Below, one piece after another: positions 1-9,422 of a stretch of DNA of 64,000 bases. Source of the stretch: Streptomyces sp. SLBN-118 (lineage in GTDB: Bacteria > Actinomycetota > Actinomycetes > Streptomycetales > Streptomycetaceae); assembly GCF_006715635.1 (NCBI RefSeq), contig NZ_VFNP01000001.1:2914001-2978000 (forward strand), read 5' to 3'. Below the pieces are notes generated by a model, which saw only the letters and a list, made by a program, of their open reading frames with translations, did no database searches and had not been told where the DNA came from. Position 1 is the stretch's first letter, and every line of letters begins with the position of its first letter. Position numbers and translations under genes: made by a program.

Positions 1-14
1 GTAAGCTCACGGGC

Positions 15-1226
15 ATGCAGGTGATCCAGTCGACGAAGCTCGCCAACGTCTGTTACGAAATCCGGGGTCCGGTCCTCGAGGAGGCAATGCGGCTTGAGGC
101 AGCAGGTCATCGCATCCTCAAGCTCAACACCGGCAACCCCGCCGCCTTCGGCTTCGAGTGCCCGCCCGAGATCCTGGAGGACATGCTCCGCAACCTCGGC
201 GACGCGCACGGCTACGGCGACGCGAAGGGCCTGCTGTCCGCGCGCCGCGCGGTGATGCAGCACTACCAGACCAAGGGCATCGACCTGGACGTCGAGGACA
301 TCTACCTCGGCAACGGCGCCTCCGAACTGATCCAGATGTCGATGCAGGCGCTGCTCGACGACGGCGACGAGGTGCTCGTACCGGCCCCGGACTATCCGCT
401 GTGGACCGCGTGTGTGTCGCTCGCGGGCGGCACCGCCGTGCACTACCGCTGCGACGAGCAGGCCGACTGGATGCCCGACCTCGCGGACATTGAGCGGAAG
501 ATCACCGACCGCACCAAGGCGATCGTGATCATCAACCCGAACAACCCCACGGGTGCGGTGTACAGCGAGGAGATGCTGCGCGGCCTCACCGAGATCGCCC
601 GCCGGCACAATCTGATCGTCTGCTCCGACGAGATCTACGACAAGATCCTCTACGACGGCGCCACGCACACGCCGACCGCCGCGGTCGCGCCGGACCTGAT
701 GGTCCTGACCTTCAACGGGCTGTCGAAGAACTACCGGGTGGCCGGGTACCGCTCCGGCTGGATGGCCGTCTGCGGCCCGAAGGCGCATGCGGCCTCGTAC
801 ATCGAGGGCCTGACCATCCTCGCCAATATGCGCCTGTGCGCGAACATGCCCTCGCAGCACGCGGTCGCCACCGCGCTCGGCGGCCGGCAGTCGATCGAGG
901 ACCTCGTCCTGCCGGGCGGCCGGATCCTGGAGCAGCGGGACGTCGCGTACGACCTGCTCACCCAGATCCCGGGCGTGACCTGCGTCAAGCCGAAGGGCGC
1001 GCTGTATCTGTTCCCCCGGCTCGACCCCAAGGTCTACAAGGTCAAGGACGACCGGCAGATGGTGCTCGACCTGCTGCGCGCCGAGAAGATCATGGTCGTG
1101 CACGGTACGGGCTTCAACTGGCCGGAGCCCGATCACTTCCGGATCGTGACGCTGCCCGCGGCGAAGGAGCTGGCGGACGCGGTGACGCGGATCGGGACGT
1201 TCCTCGACGGCTACAGCCAGCCGTGA
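15..1226 (+). CDS. PLP-dependent aminotransferase, AlaA/AlaT-like
   Basis: Fold-type I aminotransferase of 403 aa, probably glutamate-pyruvate (alanine) transaminase. The N-terminus with the KLNTGNPAAFGF motif is characteristic of the AlaA/AlaT group. The cofactor-contacting NPNNPTG motif begins near residue 174. The PLP lysine is the K of GLSKNYRVAG at about residue 238, followed by the phosphate-binding arginine in YRSGW. The ATG lies 14 bases from the window edge with no clear ribosome site, but the N-terminal sequence fits the family start. Substrate (alanine, aspartate or another amino acid) is inferred. The next gene is 90 bp downstream on the same strand and may have its own promoter. 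Confidence 0.9.
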   Translation: MQVIQSTKLANVCYEIRGPVLEEAMRLEAAGHRILKLNTGNPAAFGFECPPEILEDMLRNLGDAHGYGDAKGLLSARRAVMQHYQTKGIDLDVEDIYLGNGASELIQMSMQALLDDGDEVLVPAPDYPLWTACVSLAGGTAVHYRCDEQADWMPDLADIERKITDRTKAIVIINPNNPTGAVYSEEMLRGLTEIARRHNLIVCSDEIYDKILYDGATHTPTAAVAPDLMVLTFNGLSKNYRVAGYRSGWMAVCGPKAHAASYIEGLTILANMRLCANMPSQHAVATALGGRQSIEDLVLPGGRILEQRDVAYDLLTQIPGVTCVKPKGALYLFPRLDPKVYKVKDDRQMVLDLLRAEKIMVVHGTGFNWPEPDHFRIVTLPAAKELADAVTRIGTFLDGYSQP

Positions 1227-1316
1227 CTCATCTCGCCGGATTACCGGATTCAGCTCAACTTTAGACGGAATCCAAGCTAGGATGGTCTCCTGACGACCCA
1301 CGCAGGAGGCCATCTC

Positions 1317-1700
1317 ATGTACGAGCCGATCCGCACCAAGTCGGCCCGACGCATGCCGGCCGACGCGCAGGCCGACTACCCGCACCGCAGCCGCGAGGAA
1401 GAGCTGGACATCCAGCTCGCCGGCCACCTGTCCGCGCTTCTCGCCGTCACCGACGAACTGGGCCTCGACGAGGCCGCCGAGCGCATCGCCGGGGAGGTCG
1501 CCCGGCTGCGCGGCGCGCCGCCCGCCCGGCACGCCGGCCTCAGCGCGGCCGACAGCGGAGTCCTGCACCGCCGCGCCCACGACATCGCGGGCCGCGCCCT
1601 CGTCGTCGCGGCATCCCGCGCCGACACCGCCGCCGCGATTCTCGCGGCCGAGCGGATGGACGTGCACTCCGCCGCCCTCGCACCGGCCGGCGCCCACTGA
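1317..1700 (+). CDS. Small conserved hypothetical protein
   Basis: 127-aa soluble protein with no signal peptide or membrane segment. It is Ala/Arg rich and predicted mostly helical, with a basic start (TKSARRMPADAQ) and a central stretch HLSALLAVTDELGLDEAAE that looks amphipathic. A good ribosome site (AGGAGG, about 1303-1308) precedes the ATG. It lies between an aminotransferase gene and the convergent pckG. I do not recognise a family and assign no function. The base composition matches neighbouring core genes. Confidence 0.7.
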   Translation: MYEPIRTKSARRMPADAQADYPHRSREEELDIQLAGHLSALLAVTDELGLDEAAERIAGEVARLRGAPPARHAGLSAADSGVLHRRAHDIAGRALVVAASRADTAAAILAAERMDVHSAALAPAGAH

Positions 1701-1979
1701 CGGCCCCGGTCCGCGTGCCGAGGAGGCGCGCGGACCGGGTGCCACCTGATCGGCGGACCGGGCAGCCCGACGCGTACGAGAACCAGACACGCACGAGAAC
1801 CAGTTGCGCCACCCCTCCCGCACGGGGTCTGTGTCCTCGGCACACAACGGTCCGGCCCCCGGAGCCGTGAGGGGGCTCCGGGGGCCGGGGGCGCGGCGGA
1901 CCTGGGTTGACCCCCAGGTCAGGGCGGAAGTCGGGAGGCCCGCCGCGACGTTTCTTCAATTCGGTGCGAAGGCGAGCGT

Positions 1980-3803
<1,824 letters not shown>

Positions 3804-4049
3804 GATTCGCTCCTAAGTGAGGGTATGAAGGTTGGTGCCCCGTGGGGGCTGCGACCCGGATGCTTCGGTCCCTTGCTCATCTGGCGCTCATCCGGTGCCG
3901 ACCGCACTCATCTGATCATCGGTGCCCTATGCGCATATGTCCAGAGGACCTCTCACGTGAGCATTACCACTCGGAAACGCGCCAACCCTGCGAGGCGGTT
4001 ACGCCGAGGCAGTGTGAGGCTTGCAACGAGGCCCACAGACAGGGTCGTT

Positions 4050-4067
4050 ACCTACGGTTGCGTAGGT
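4050..4067. promoter_or_regulatory. Inverted-repeat operator upstream of hemolysin III-type gene
   Basis: Perfect 7-bp inverted repeat ACCTACG-GTTG-CGTAGGT ending 13 bases before the ATG at 4081. Its position near the start codon suits repression. The CTACG-N4-CGTAG form resembles sites of TetR-type lipid regulators in actinobacteria, but which protein binds is inference; no regulator gene is adjacent. Confidence 0.55.
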
Positions 4068-4080
4068 ACCATGCCGTGTC

Positions 4081-4758
4081 ATGACCTCTGCCGCGTCCGA
4101 AGTGATCGACATAGAGCCCACACGCCTCAAACCGCGGCTCCGTGGCTGGCTGCACGCCGGGATGTTTCCGGCCGTCCTGGTCGCCGGGCTCGTCCTCACA
4201 GCGCTGGCCGACACCACCAAGGCCCGGATCGCCTGCGCGATCTACGTCTTCACCGCCTGCCTGCTCTTCGGGGTGAGCGCGCTCTACCACCGCGGAAACT
4301 GGGGCCCGCGCAGCGAGGCCGTACTGCGCCGCCTCGACCACGCCAATATCTTCCTGATCATCGCGGGCACGTACACGCCGCTGACCACGCTTCTCCTTCC
4401 CGCTTCCACCGGCCGGACGCTGCTGTGGGCGGTCTGGGCGGCGGCCGTGGCGGGCATCGCCTTCCGGGTCTTCTGGGTCGGCGCCCCGCGCTGGCTCTAC
4501 ACCCCCTGCTACATCGCGATGGGCTGGGCGGCGATCTTCTTCCTGCCCGACTTCATGCGCGCCGGCGGGATCGCCGTGCTCGTCCTGGTGATCGTCGGCG
4601 GAGTGCTCTACAGCGCCGGCGGCGTGATCTACGGAATGAAGCGGCCCAACCCCTCCCCCCGCTGGTTCGGCTTCCACGAGGTCTTCCACGCCTTCACGCT
4701 GGCGGCGTTCGTCGTGCACTACGTGGGCATCTCACTGGTGGCCTACCAGCATTCCTGA
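4081..4758 (+). CDS. Hemolysin III / PAQR-family membrane protein
   Basis: 225-aa polytopic membrane protein of the HlyIII/PAQR (TrhA) superfamily with about seven hydrophobic segments. Family hallmarks are the SALYHRGNW segment after the second helix, HANIFLIIAGTYTP, and the C-terminal FHEVFHAFTLAAFVVHY, which together supply the conserved His ligands of the metal site. In other bacteria the family influences membrane energetics and fatty-acid homeostasis; haemolytic activity is not established. The ATG at 4081 has almost no Shine-Dalgarno sequence, and a strong inverted repeat lies just upstream, suggesting a short leader under repressor control. A strong hairpin follows the stop codon. Confidence 0.88.
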   Translation: MTSAASEVIDIEPTRLKPRLRGWLHAGMFPAVLVAGLVLTALADTTKARIACAIYVFTACLLFGVSALYHRGNWGPRSEAVLRRLDHANIFLIIAGTYTPLTTLLLPASTGRTLLWAVWAAAVAGIAFRVFWVGAPRWLYTPCYIAMGWAAIFFLPDFMRAGGIAVLVLVIVGGVLYSAGGVIYGMKRPNPSPRWFGFHEVFHAFTLAAFVVHYVGISLVAYQHS

Positions 4759-4788
4759 GGCACCCGGGGGGCTCGGCCCCCTCCCCGA

Positions 4789-4824
4789 CCGAACGGCCCG
4801 TGGCACCCGCCACGGGCCGTTCGG
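4789..4824 (+). terminator. Perfect 16-bp hairpin after hemolysin III-type gene
   Basis: Arms CCGAACGGCCCGTGGC (4789-4804) and its exact complement (4809-4824) with a 4-base loop, 30 bases after the stop. There is no U-tract, as is usual for Streptomyces terminators. Confidence 0.75.
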
Positions 4825-4877
4825 CGTTCTCGCACCCGCCGTCTTCACACCCACCGCCTGCGCACTCGCCCGACCCA

Positions 4878-4933
4878 TTGACACCCCCTCTCTTTTGAGA
4901 GTTACTGTCACTTGACATCAACTCTTGAAAGAG
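4878..4933 (+). promoter_or_regulatory. MFS promoter with 44-bp near-palindromic operator
   Basis: A consensus -35 TTGACA (4878-4883) lies 17 bp before a -10-like GTTACT (4901-4906). From 4890 to 4933 the DNA is one long near-palindrome with 17 of 22 positions paired. The outer arms are CTCTTTTGAGAGTT and AACTCTTGAAAGAG, and the core is a perfect TGTCA-CT-TGACA. It covers the -10 and the region up to the ribosome site, so a bound dimer or tetramer would block transcription. The obvious candidate is the TetR protein encoded by the last gene of this unit. Confidence 0.75.
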
Positions 4934-4939
4934 GTGTCC

Positions 4940-6496
4940 ATGTCCCGCCGCTGGTGGGCGCTCGGCGCCCTGGTCGCGAGCATGCTCGTGCTCGGTTTCG
5001 ACCTCACGATCCTCAATGTCGCCCTGCCGACCATGGCCGCCCGGCTCGGTGCCACCACCGGCGAACAGCAGTGGATGGCCGACGCCTACGTCGTCGTCTT
5101 CGCCGCACTGATGCTCCCCGCGGGCCTCCTCGGCGACCGCTTCGGCCGCCGACGGATGCTCGTCACCGGCCTCGGTGTCTTCCTCGCGGGCTCGCTCGTC
5201 GGCGCGCTGGCCGGTGACGTCACCACCGTCATCGCCGCCCGCGCCGTGATGGGCATCGGCGGCGCGCTGATCATGCCGCTCGCCCTCGCCGTACTGCCCT
5301 CGCTCTTCGGCGCGCCCCAGGACCGCACCAAGGCCGTCGGCATCGTCTCCGCCGCGTCCGCGCTCGGCCTGCCGCTCGGCCCGATCCTCGGCGGCTGGCT
5401 CCTCGAACACTTCTGGTGGGGCTCGATCTTCGTGATCAACATCCCGATGGTCGCCATCGGAATCACGGCCTGCCTCCTGCTCCTGCCCGAGACAAGCGAC
5501 CCTGCCTCCCCCAAGGTCGACGCCGTCTCCACCGCCCTCACCGCGACCGGACTCGGCGCCCTGATCTACGCGATCATCGAGGCCCCGGACCGCGACGGGG
5601 GACCCTTCCCCTACCTTCGGTGGGGAGACCCCAACGTCCTCGGTACGCTCGCCGCCGGCGTCGTACTCATCGGCGCGCTCGTCCTGCGCGAACGCCGGGC
5701 AACCAGGCCCATGCTCGACATGTCACTGCTGCGCGACCGCGGCTTCCTGCTCAACACCCTCACGGCGACCCTGGTGATGTTCGTGATGGCGGGTCTGCTG
5801 TTCACCCTGCCCGTCCATCTCCAGGCCGTCCTCGGCTACAACGCGCTGGAGACCGGTGTACGGATGCTGCCGATGATGGGCGGCCTGATGATCGCCGCCA
5901 AATCCAGCGCCGGCCTCGTCCAGCGCTTCGGCCCGCGCGGGGTCATCACCGCGGGACTGGTCGTCCTCTCCTTCTCCGCGCTCCTGGGCAGCCGCACCAC
6001 CGTCGGCAACGGCTACGGCTTCACAGCGCTCTGGTTGTCCGTCATGGGCCTCGGCTTCGGCATCGCGATGGTGCCCGCCATGGACGCGGCACTCGGCGCC
6101 CTGCCCACAGACCGCGCGGGCAGCGGGTCGGGGCTGCTGATGACCGTCCGCCAGGTCGGCAGCGCGATCGGGATCGCACTCCTCGGCTCGCTGCTCGCCT
6201 CTTCGTACGTCGACGACCTCGACGTCACCGGACTGCCTGCCGCGGCCGCCGAACGGACCCAGGACTCCGTCGTCGCCGCGCACCTGGTCGCCCAGCAGCT
6301 CGGCGGCGTCCCGGGCGGACGCCTCGCCCGGTCCGCCGACGCCGCGTATGTGCACGGCATGACCACCGTCCTGCTCGTCTGCGCGGTGGCGGCGCTGGTG
6401 TCCGCGCTGTTCGTCGCCGCCCTCCTGCCGAACGCGCGGCCGGTCATGAAGGATGAGGCGGACGTGGCTCCCGCCCCGGTCGATGCAGGACAATGA
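4940..6496 (+). CDS. MFS transporter, DHA2 (EmrB/QacA) drug-efflux family
   Basis: 518-aa proton-coupled efflux pump with about 14 hydrophobic segments. Motif A reads GLLGDRFGRRRML after the second helix, and the N-terminus contains the family-typical FDLTILNVALPTMAARL. The ATG at 4940 is chosen over an upstream in-frame TTG because AAGAGGTG sits just before it. The stop overlaps the start of the tetR gene (ATGA at 6493-6496), so the two are translationally coupled. Substrate cannot be told from sequence; an antibiotic or other toxic compound that also acts as inducer is likely. Confidence 0.92.
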   Translation: MSRRWWALGALVASMLVLGFDLTILNVALPTMAARLGATTGEQQWMADAYVVVFAALMLPAGLLGDRFGRRRMLVTGLGVFLAGSLVGALAGDVTTVIAARAVMGIGGALIMPLALAVLPSLFGAPQDRTKAVGIVSAASALGLPLGPILGGWLLEHFWWGSIFVINIPMVAIGITACLLLLPETSDPASPKVDAVSTALTATGLGALIYAIIEAPDRDGGPFPYLRWGDPNVLGTLAAGVVLIGALVLRERRATRPMLDMSLLRDRGFLLNTLTATLVMFVMAGLLFTLPVHLQAVLGYNALETGVRMLPMMGGLMIAAKSSAGLVQRFGPRGVITAGLVVLSFSALLGSRTTVGNGYGFTALWLSVMGLGFGIAMVPAMDAALGALPTDRAGSGSGLLMTVRQVGSAIGIALLGSLLASSYVDDLDVTGLPAAAAERTQDSVVAAHLVAQQLGGVPGGRLARSADAAYVHGMTTVLLVCAVAALVSALFVAALLPNARPVMKDEADVAPAPVDAGQ

Positions 6497-7137
6497 CGTA
6501 CATGGCCGCCACCACACGTACGCCCTCCGGTGCATCCCTCGCCGAAGCGCAGCCGCAGCTCGGCCTGCGCGAGCGCAAGAAGCTCAGGACACGGATCGCG
6601 ATCCGCCGGGCGACGTACCGGCTCATCGCCGAGCAGGGGTACGAGGCGACCACGATCGAGCAGATCGCCGAGGCGGCGGAGGTGTCGCCGTCGACGGTGT
6701 TCCGTTACTTCCCGACCAAGGAAGACATCGTCCTCACCGACGAGTACGACCCGATCATGGTGGCGGAGCTGCGGGCCAGGCCGGCGGACGAGGATCCGCT
6801 GGACTCCATCCGAGCGGTGATCACGCAGGGCCTGGGGACGTTCGTCGAGGAGGAGCGGGCCGAAGTCATCCAGCGGACCCGGCTGATGGTGGAGGTCCCG
6901 GCGATCCGAGCGCGGATGACGGAGACGATGGCGGCGACGTCGGAACTCCTGGTCCACGCAGTGGCGGACCGCACGGGCCGGTCCCGAGACGACCTGGAGG
7001 TACGGGTCTTCACGGCGGCGGTGCTGGGGGCGGTGCGCGAGGTGATGCTGTACTGGGCGGCACGGGACCACAAGGACGACTTGATCGCGCTGCTGGACCG
7101 GGCGCTGACGACGATCCAGGGCGGGCTGAGACTCTGA
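6493..7137 (+). CDS. TetR-family transcriptional regulator, paired with MFS pump
   Basis: 214 aa. The N-terminal helix-turn-helix spans about residues 24-75 (LRERKKLRTRIAIRRATYRL, then YEATTIEQIAEAAEVSPSTV, then FRYFPTKEDIV), a typical TetR fold. The remaining 140 residues form the ligand-binding and dimerisation domain. It overlaps the MFS gene by 4 bp and is therefore co-expressed with the pump, giving an autoregulatory loop if it binds the palindrome at 4890-4933. The 3' end is followed at once by a short GC-rich hairpin. Confidence 0.93.
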   Translation: MTYMAATTRTPSGASLAEAQPQLGLRERKKLRTRIAIRRATYRLIAEQGYEATTIEQIAEAAEVSPSTVFRYFPTKEDIVLTDEYDPIMVAELRARPADEDPLDSIRAVITQGLGTFVEEERAEVIQRTRLMVEVPAIRARMTETMAATSELLVHAVADRTGRSRDDLEVRVFTAAVLGAVREVMLYWAARDHKDDLIALLDRALTTIQGGLRL

Positions 7138-7139
7138 CC

Positions 7140-7154
7140 GGGGGCTCCGCCCCC
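7140..7154 (+). terminator. Short GC hairpin after tetR
   Basis: GGGGGC-TCC-GCCCCC immediately after the stop codon. Together with the inverted repeat at 7160-7218 it separates two convergent genes. Confidence 0.55.
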
Positions 7155-7159
7155 AGGGA

Positions 7160-7218
7160 GTGTCGTCAAAGTGGCGTCGTCCGCCCGAAGGTCGGGGCAA
7201 ACGGGGCTCTGACGACAC
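7160..7218. repeat. 59-bp element bounded by 9-bp inverted repeats
   Basis: GTGTCGTCA (7160-7168) and its exact complement TGACGACAC (7210-7218) flank 41 bp of GC-rich DNA between the convergent tetR and DUF255 genes. It may be a bidirectional terminator or a MITE-like fragment; the sequence alone does not decide. Confidence 0.5.
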
Positions 7219-7221
7219 GAC

Positions 7222-9276
7222 CTAGCTGCCGCCCAGCTGCCCGGCGAGCTCGGCCGGGTCCGTCGTGGGCACCCGGCAGACGAAATTCCGGCAGACGTAC
7301 GCCGCCGGGCTGCCCTCCACCAGATGGCGGTCCCGCAGCAACGGGAACTCCTCGCTGTCCGGTTCGCCCACCGCGACCACCGCGCCGGGAGCCTGCGCCA
7401 GGAGCGCCCCACGGTGCAACTCCCGCGTCGCCGCCTCGCCTTGGGGCCCGACCACGGCCACCTCGCGCGGCCCGTCGAGCAGCGCCTCCGCGACCGCCAG
7501 CCCCCAGCCGGTGAAGCGTGGCGCCCGCGGGCCGAGCGCCCTCACCACACCCAACGCGCCTTCCGCGGCGGTGCGATGGGCCTCAGAACCGGTGTGCGCC
7601 GCATACGAGAGCAAGGCACCGGCCGCGGCCGTCCAGCCCGACGGGGTCGCGCTGTCCGTCGGGTCCTGCGGACGGCGGATCAACGGCTCGGCGTCATGCG
7701 CCGTGTCGTACAGCGCACCGCCCTCGGCCACGAACTGGTCGATGACGATGTCCAGCAGAAAACCCGCGAACTCCAGCCACACTCCCTCGCCTGTCACACC
7801 CGCCAGCGCCAGGAAGCCCTCCGCGACATCCGCGTAGTCCTCAAGAACCCCGGCATGCGCTCCGGGCCTGCCGTCCTTGGACGTACGGGCCAGCCGCGCG
7901 CCCTCGTCCATGTGCAGCCGCACCAGCAGATCGGCGGCCTCGGTGGCCCGCTCGACGAGATCCGGACGCTCGAAATAGGCGCCCACCTCGGCGAGGGCCG
8001 CGATCGCCAGACCGTTCCACGCGGCGACCACCTTGTCGTCCCGCCCGGGACGCGCCCGCAGCGCCCGCGCGGCAAGGAGCCGCTCCTTGACCGACGGTTC
8101 AACCTCGCCGTCCGGGAGCTGCAGCACGGAGGCACCCTCCTCGAAGGTCCCCTCCTCGGTCACCCCGAACAGTTCGACGGCCCGCTGCCCGTCCTCCTCG
8201 CCCAGCACCTCACGCAGTTGCCGGGGCGTCCACACGTAGAACGCGCCCTCGACATGCCTCCCCTTTCCTCCCCCAGAGCCTTCGGCCCGGGGGTGCCCCC
8301 ATCCGTCTTCGACGGCACTGTCCGCGTCGAGCGCCGAGGCGAACCCGCCTTCGGCCGTACGCAGCTCCCGCACCATGAAGTCCGCGGTCTCCAGCGCCAC
8401 CCGCCGGGCCAGGTCCGAACCGGTCGCCCGCCACAGATGCGCGTACACCCGGCACAGCAGGGCGTTGTCGTAGAGCATCTTCTCGAAGTGCGGCACCACC
8501 CACTCACGGTCCACCGAATACCGCGCGAAACCGCCGCCGAGCTGGTCGTAGATCCCCCCACGGGCCATCGACGCGCAGGTCTCCGCGGCCATCTGCAGGG
8601 CCCCGTCGGACCCCGTCCGGGCGTAGTGCCGCAGCAGGAACTCGAGGGCCATCGACGGCGGAAACTTGGGCGCGCCACCGAAGCCGCCGTTGCGCTCGTC
8701 GTACTCGCGGGTCAGCCCGAGCAGCGCCTGCGCCAGCTCCTCCTCACCGGGCACACCCTCCCCGCCGTACGCGAGCGAACGCCCCGCCAGATCCCGGACA
8801 ATCTTCCCCGCGACCTCACCGACCTCCTCGCGCCGCTCGGCCCAGGCACCGGCCACCCCTTCGAGGATCTGCAGGAAGGAGGCCATGCCGTGCCGGGGCT
8901 CGGGCGGGAAGTACGTACCGAAGTAGAAGGGCTCGCCGTCCGCGGTGAGGAAGACGGTCATGGGCCAGCCGCCCTGCCCGGTGGCGGCCTGCACGGCCTC
9001 CATGTAGACGGCGTCCACGTCGGGACGCTCCTCGCGGTCGACCTTGACGTTGACGAAATGCTCGTTCATGTACGCCGCGGTCGCGTCGTCCTCGAAGGAC
9101 TCGTGAGCCATGACATGACACCAGTGGCAGCTCGAGTAGCCGACGCTCAGCAGCACCGGCACCCCGCGCTTGCGCGCCTCCTCGAAGGCTTCGCCCGACC
9201 ACGGCCACCAGTCGACCGGGTTGTCGGCGTGCTGCAGGAGGTAGGGGGAAGTCTCATGGGCAAGGCGGTTCGGCAT
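7222..9276 (-). CDS. DUF255 thioredoxin-domain protein (YyaL/SPATA20-like)
   Basis: 684 aa. The N-terminal thioredoxin-like domain (about residues 1-165) begins [24 protein letters not shown] and carries the redox motif CHWC within [16 protein letters not shown]. The C-terminal two thirds resemble an (alpha/alpha)6-barrel of the glycosidase/epimerase type. The molecular activity of the family is not established. The ATG at 9276 is preceded by GAGGATGAG; an open frame continues upstream but lacks family similarity. It is transcribed divergently from the NB-ARC gene, with 146 bp between start codons. Confidence 0.9.
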   Translation of the reverse strand: MPNRLAHETSPYLLQHADNPVDWWPWSGEAFEEARKRGVPVLLSVGYSSCHWCHVMAHESFEDDATAAYMNEHFVNVKVDREERPDVDAVYMEAVQAATGQGGWPMTVFLTADGEPFYFGTYFPPEPRHGMASFLQILEGVAGAWAERREEVGEVAGKIVRDLAGRSLAYGGEGVPGEEELAQALLGLTREYDERNGGFGGAPKFPPSMALEFLLRHYARTGSDGALQMAAETCASMARGGIYDQLGGGFARYSVDREWVVPHFEKMLYDNALLCRVYAHLWRATGSDLARRVALETADFMVRELRTAEGGFASALDADSAVEDGWGHPRAEGSGGGKGRHVEGAFYVWTPRQLREVLGEEDGQRAVELFGVTEEGTFEEGASVLQLPDGEVEPSVKERLLAARALRARPGRDDKVVAAWNGLAIAALAEVGAYFERPDLVERATEAADLLVRLHMDEGARLARTSKDGRPGAHAGVLEDYADVAEGFLALAGVTGEGVWLEFAGFLLDIVIDQFVAEGGALYDTAHDAEPLIRRPQDPTDSATPSGWTAAAGALLSYAAHTGSEAHRTAAEGALGVVRALGPRAPRFTGWGLAVAEALLDGPREVAVVGPQGEAATRELHRGALLAQAPGAVVAVGEPDSEEFPLLRDRHLVEGSPAAYVCRNFVCRVPTTDPAELAGQLGGS

Positions 9277-9351
9277 GTACTCATCCTCTCTCAGGTGAGG
9301 ATGATCGTCAGAGTCTCTCGCGCTGACGCGCCGCACGCAGGACACTTGTCG

Positions 9352-9416
9352 CCGGAACGGAACCGGAACCCGAGAGGGGGCCGGAACCGGAACGGAACCG
9401 GAGCTCTCGGAGGGGG
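9352..9416 (+). promoter_or_regulatory. Repetitive leader with hairpin touching the ribosome site
   Basis: The leader of the NB-ARC gene contains iterated CGGAAC/GGAACC units (9352-9371 and 9381-9402). CCGAGAG at 9370-9376 can pair with CTCTCGG at 9404-9410, and the right arm runs into the GGAGGGGG Shine-Dalgarno sequence (9409-9416). This could mask the ribosome site; it is a structural observation only. Confidence 0.4.
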
Positions 9417-9422
9417 ACGCAC

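Noticed and set aside
1741..1843. Possible tRNA or tRNA fragment on the minus strand
   Set aside because: A GGTGGCGCAACTGGT segment resembles a tRNA D-arm, but no acceptor stem, anticodon loop or T-arm can be formed around it.
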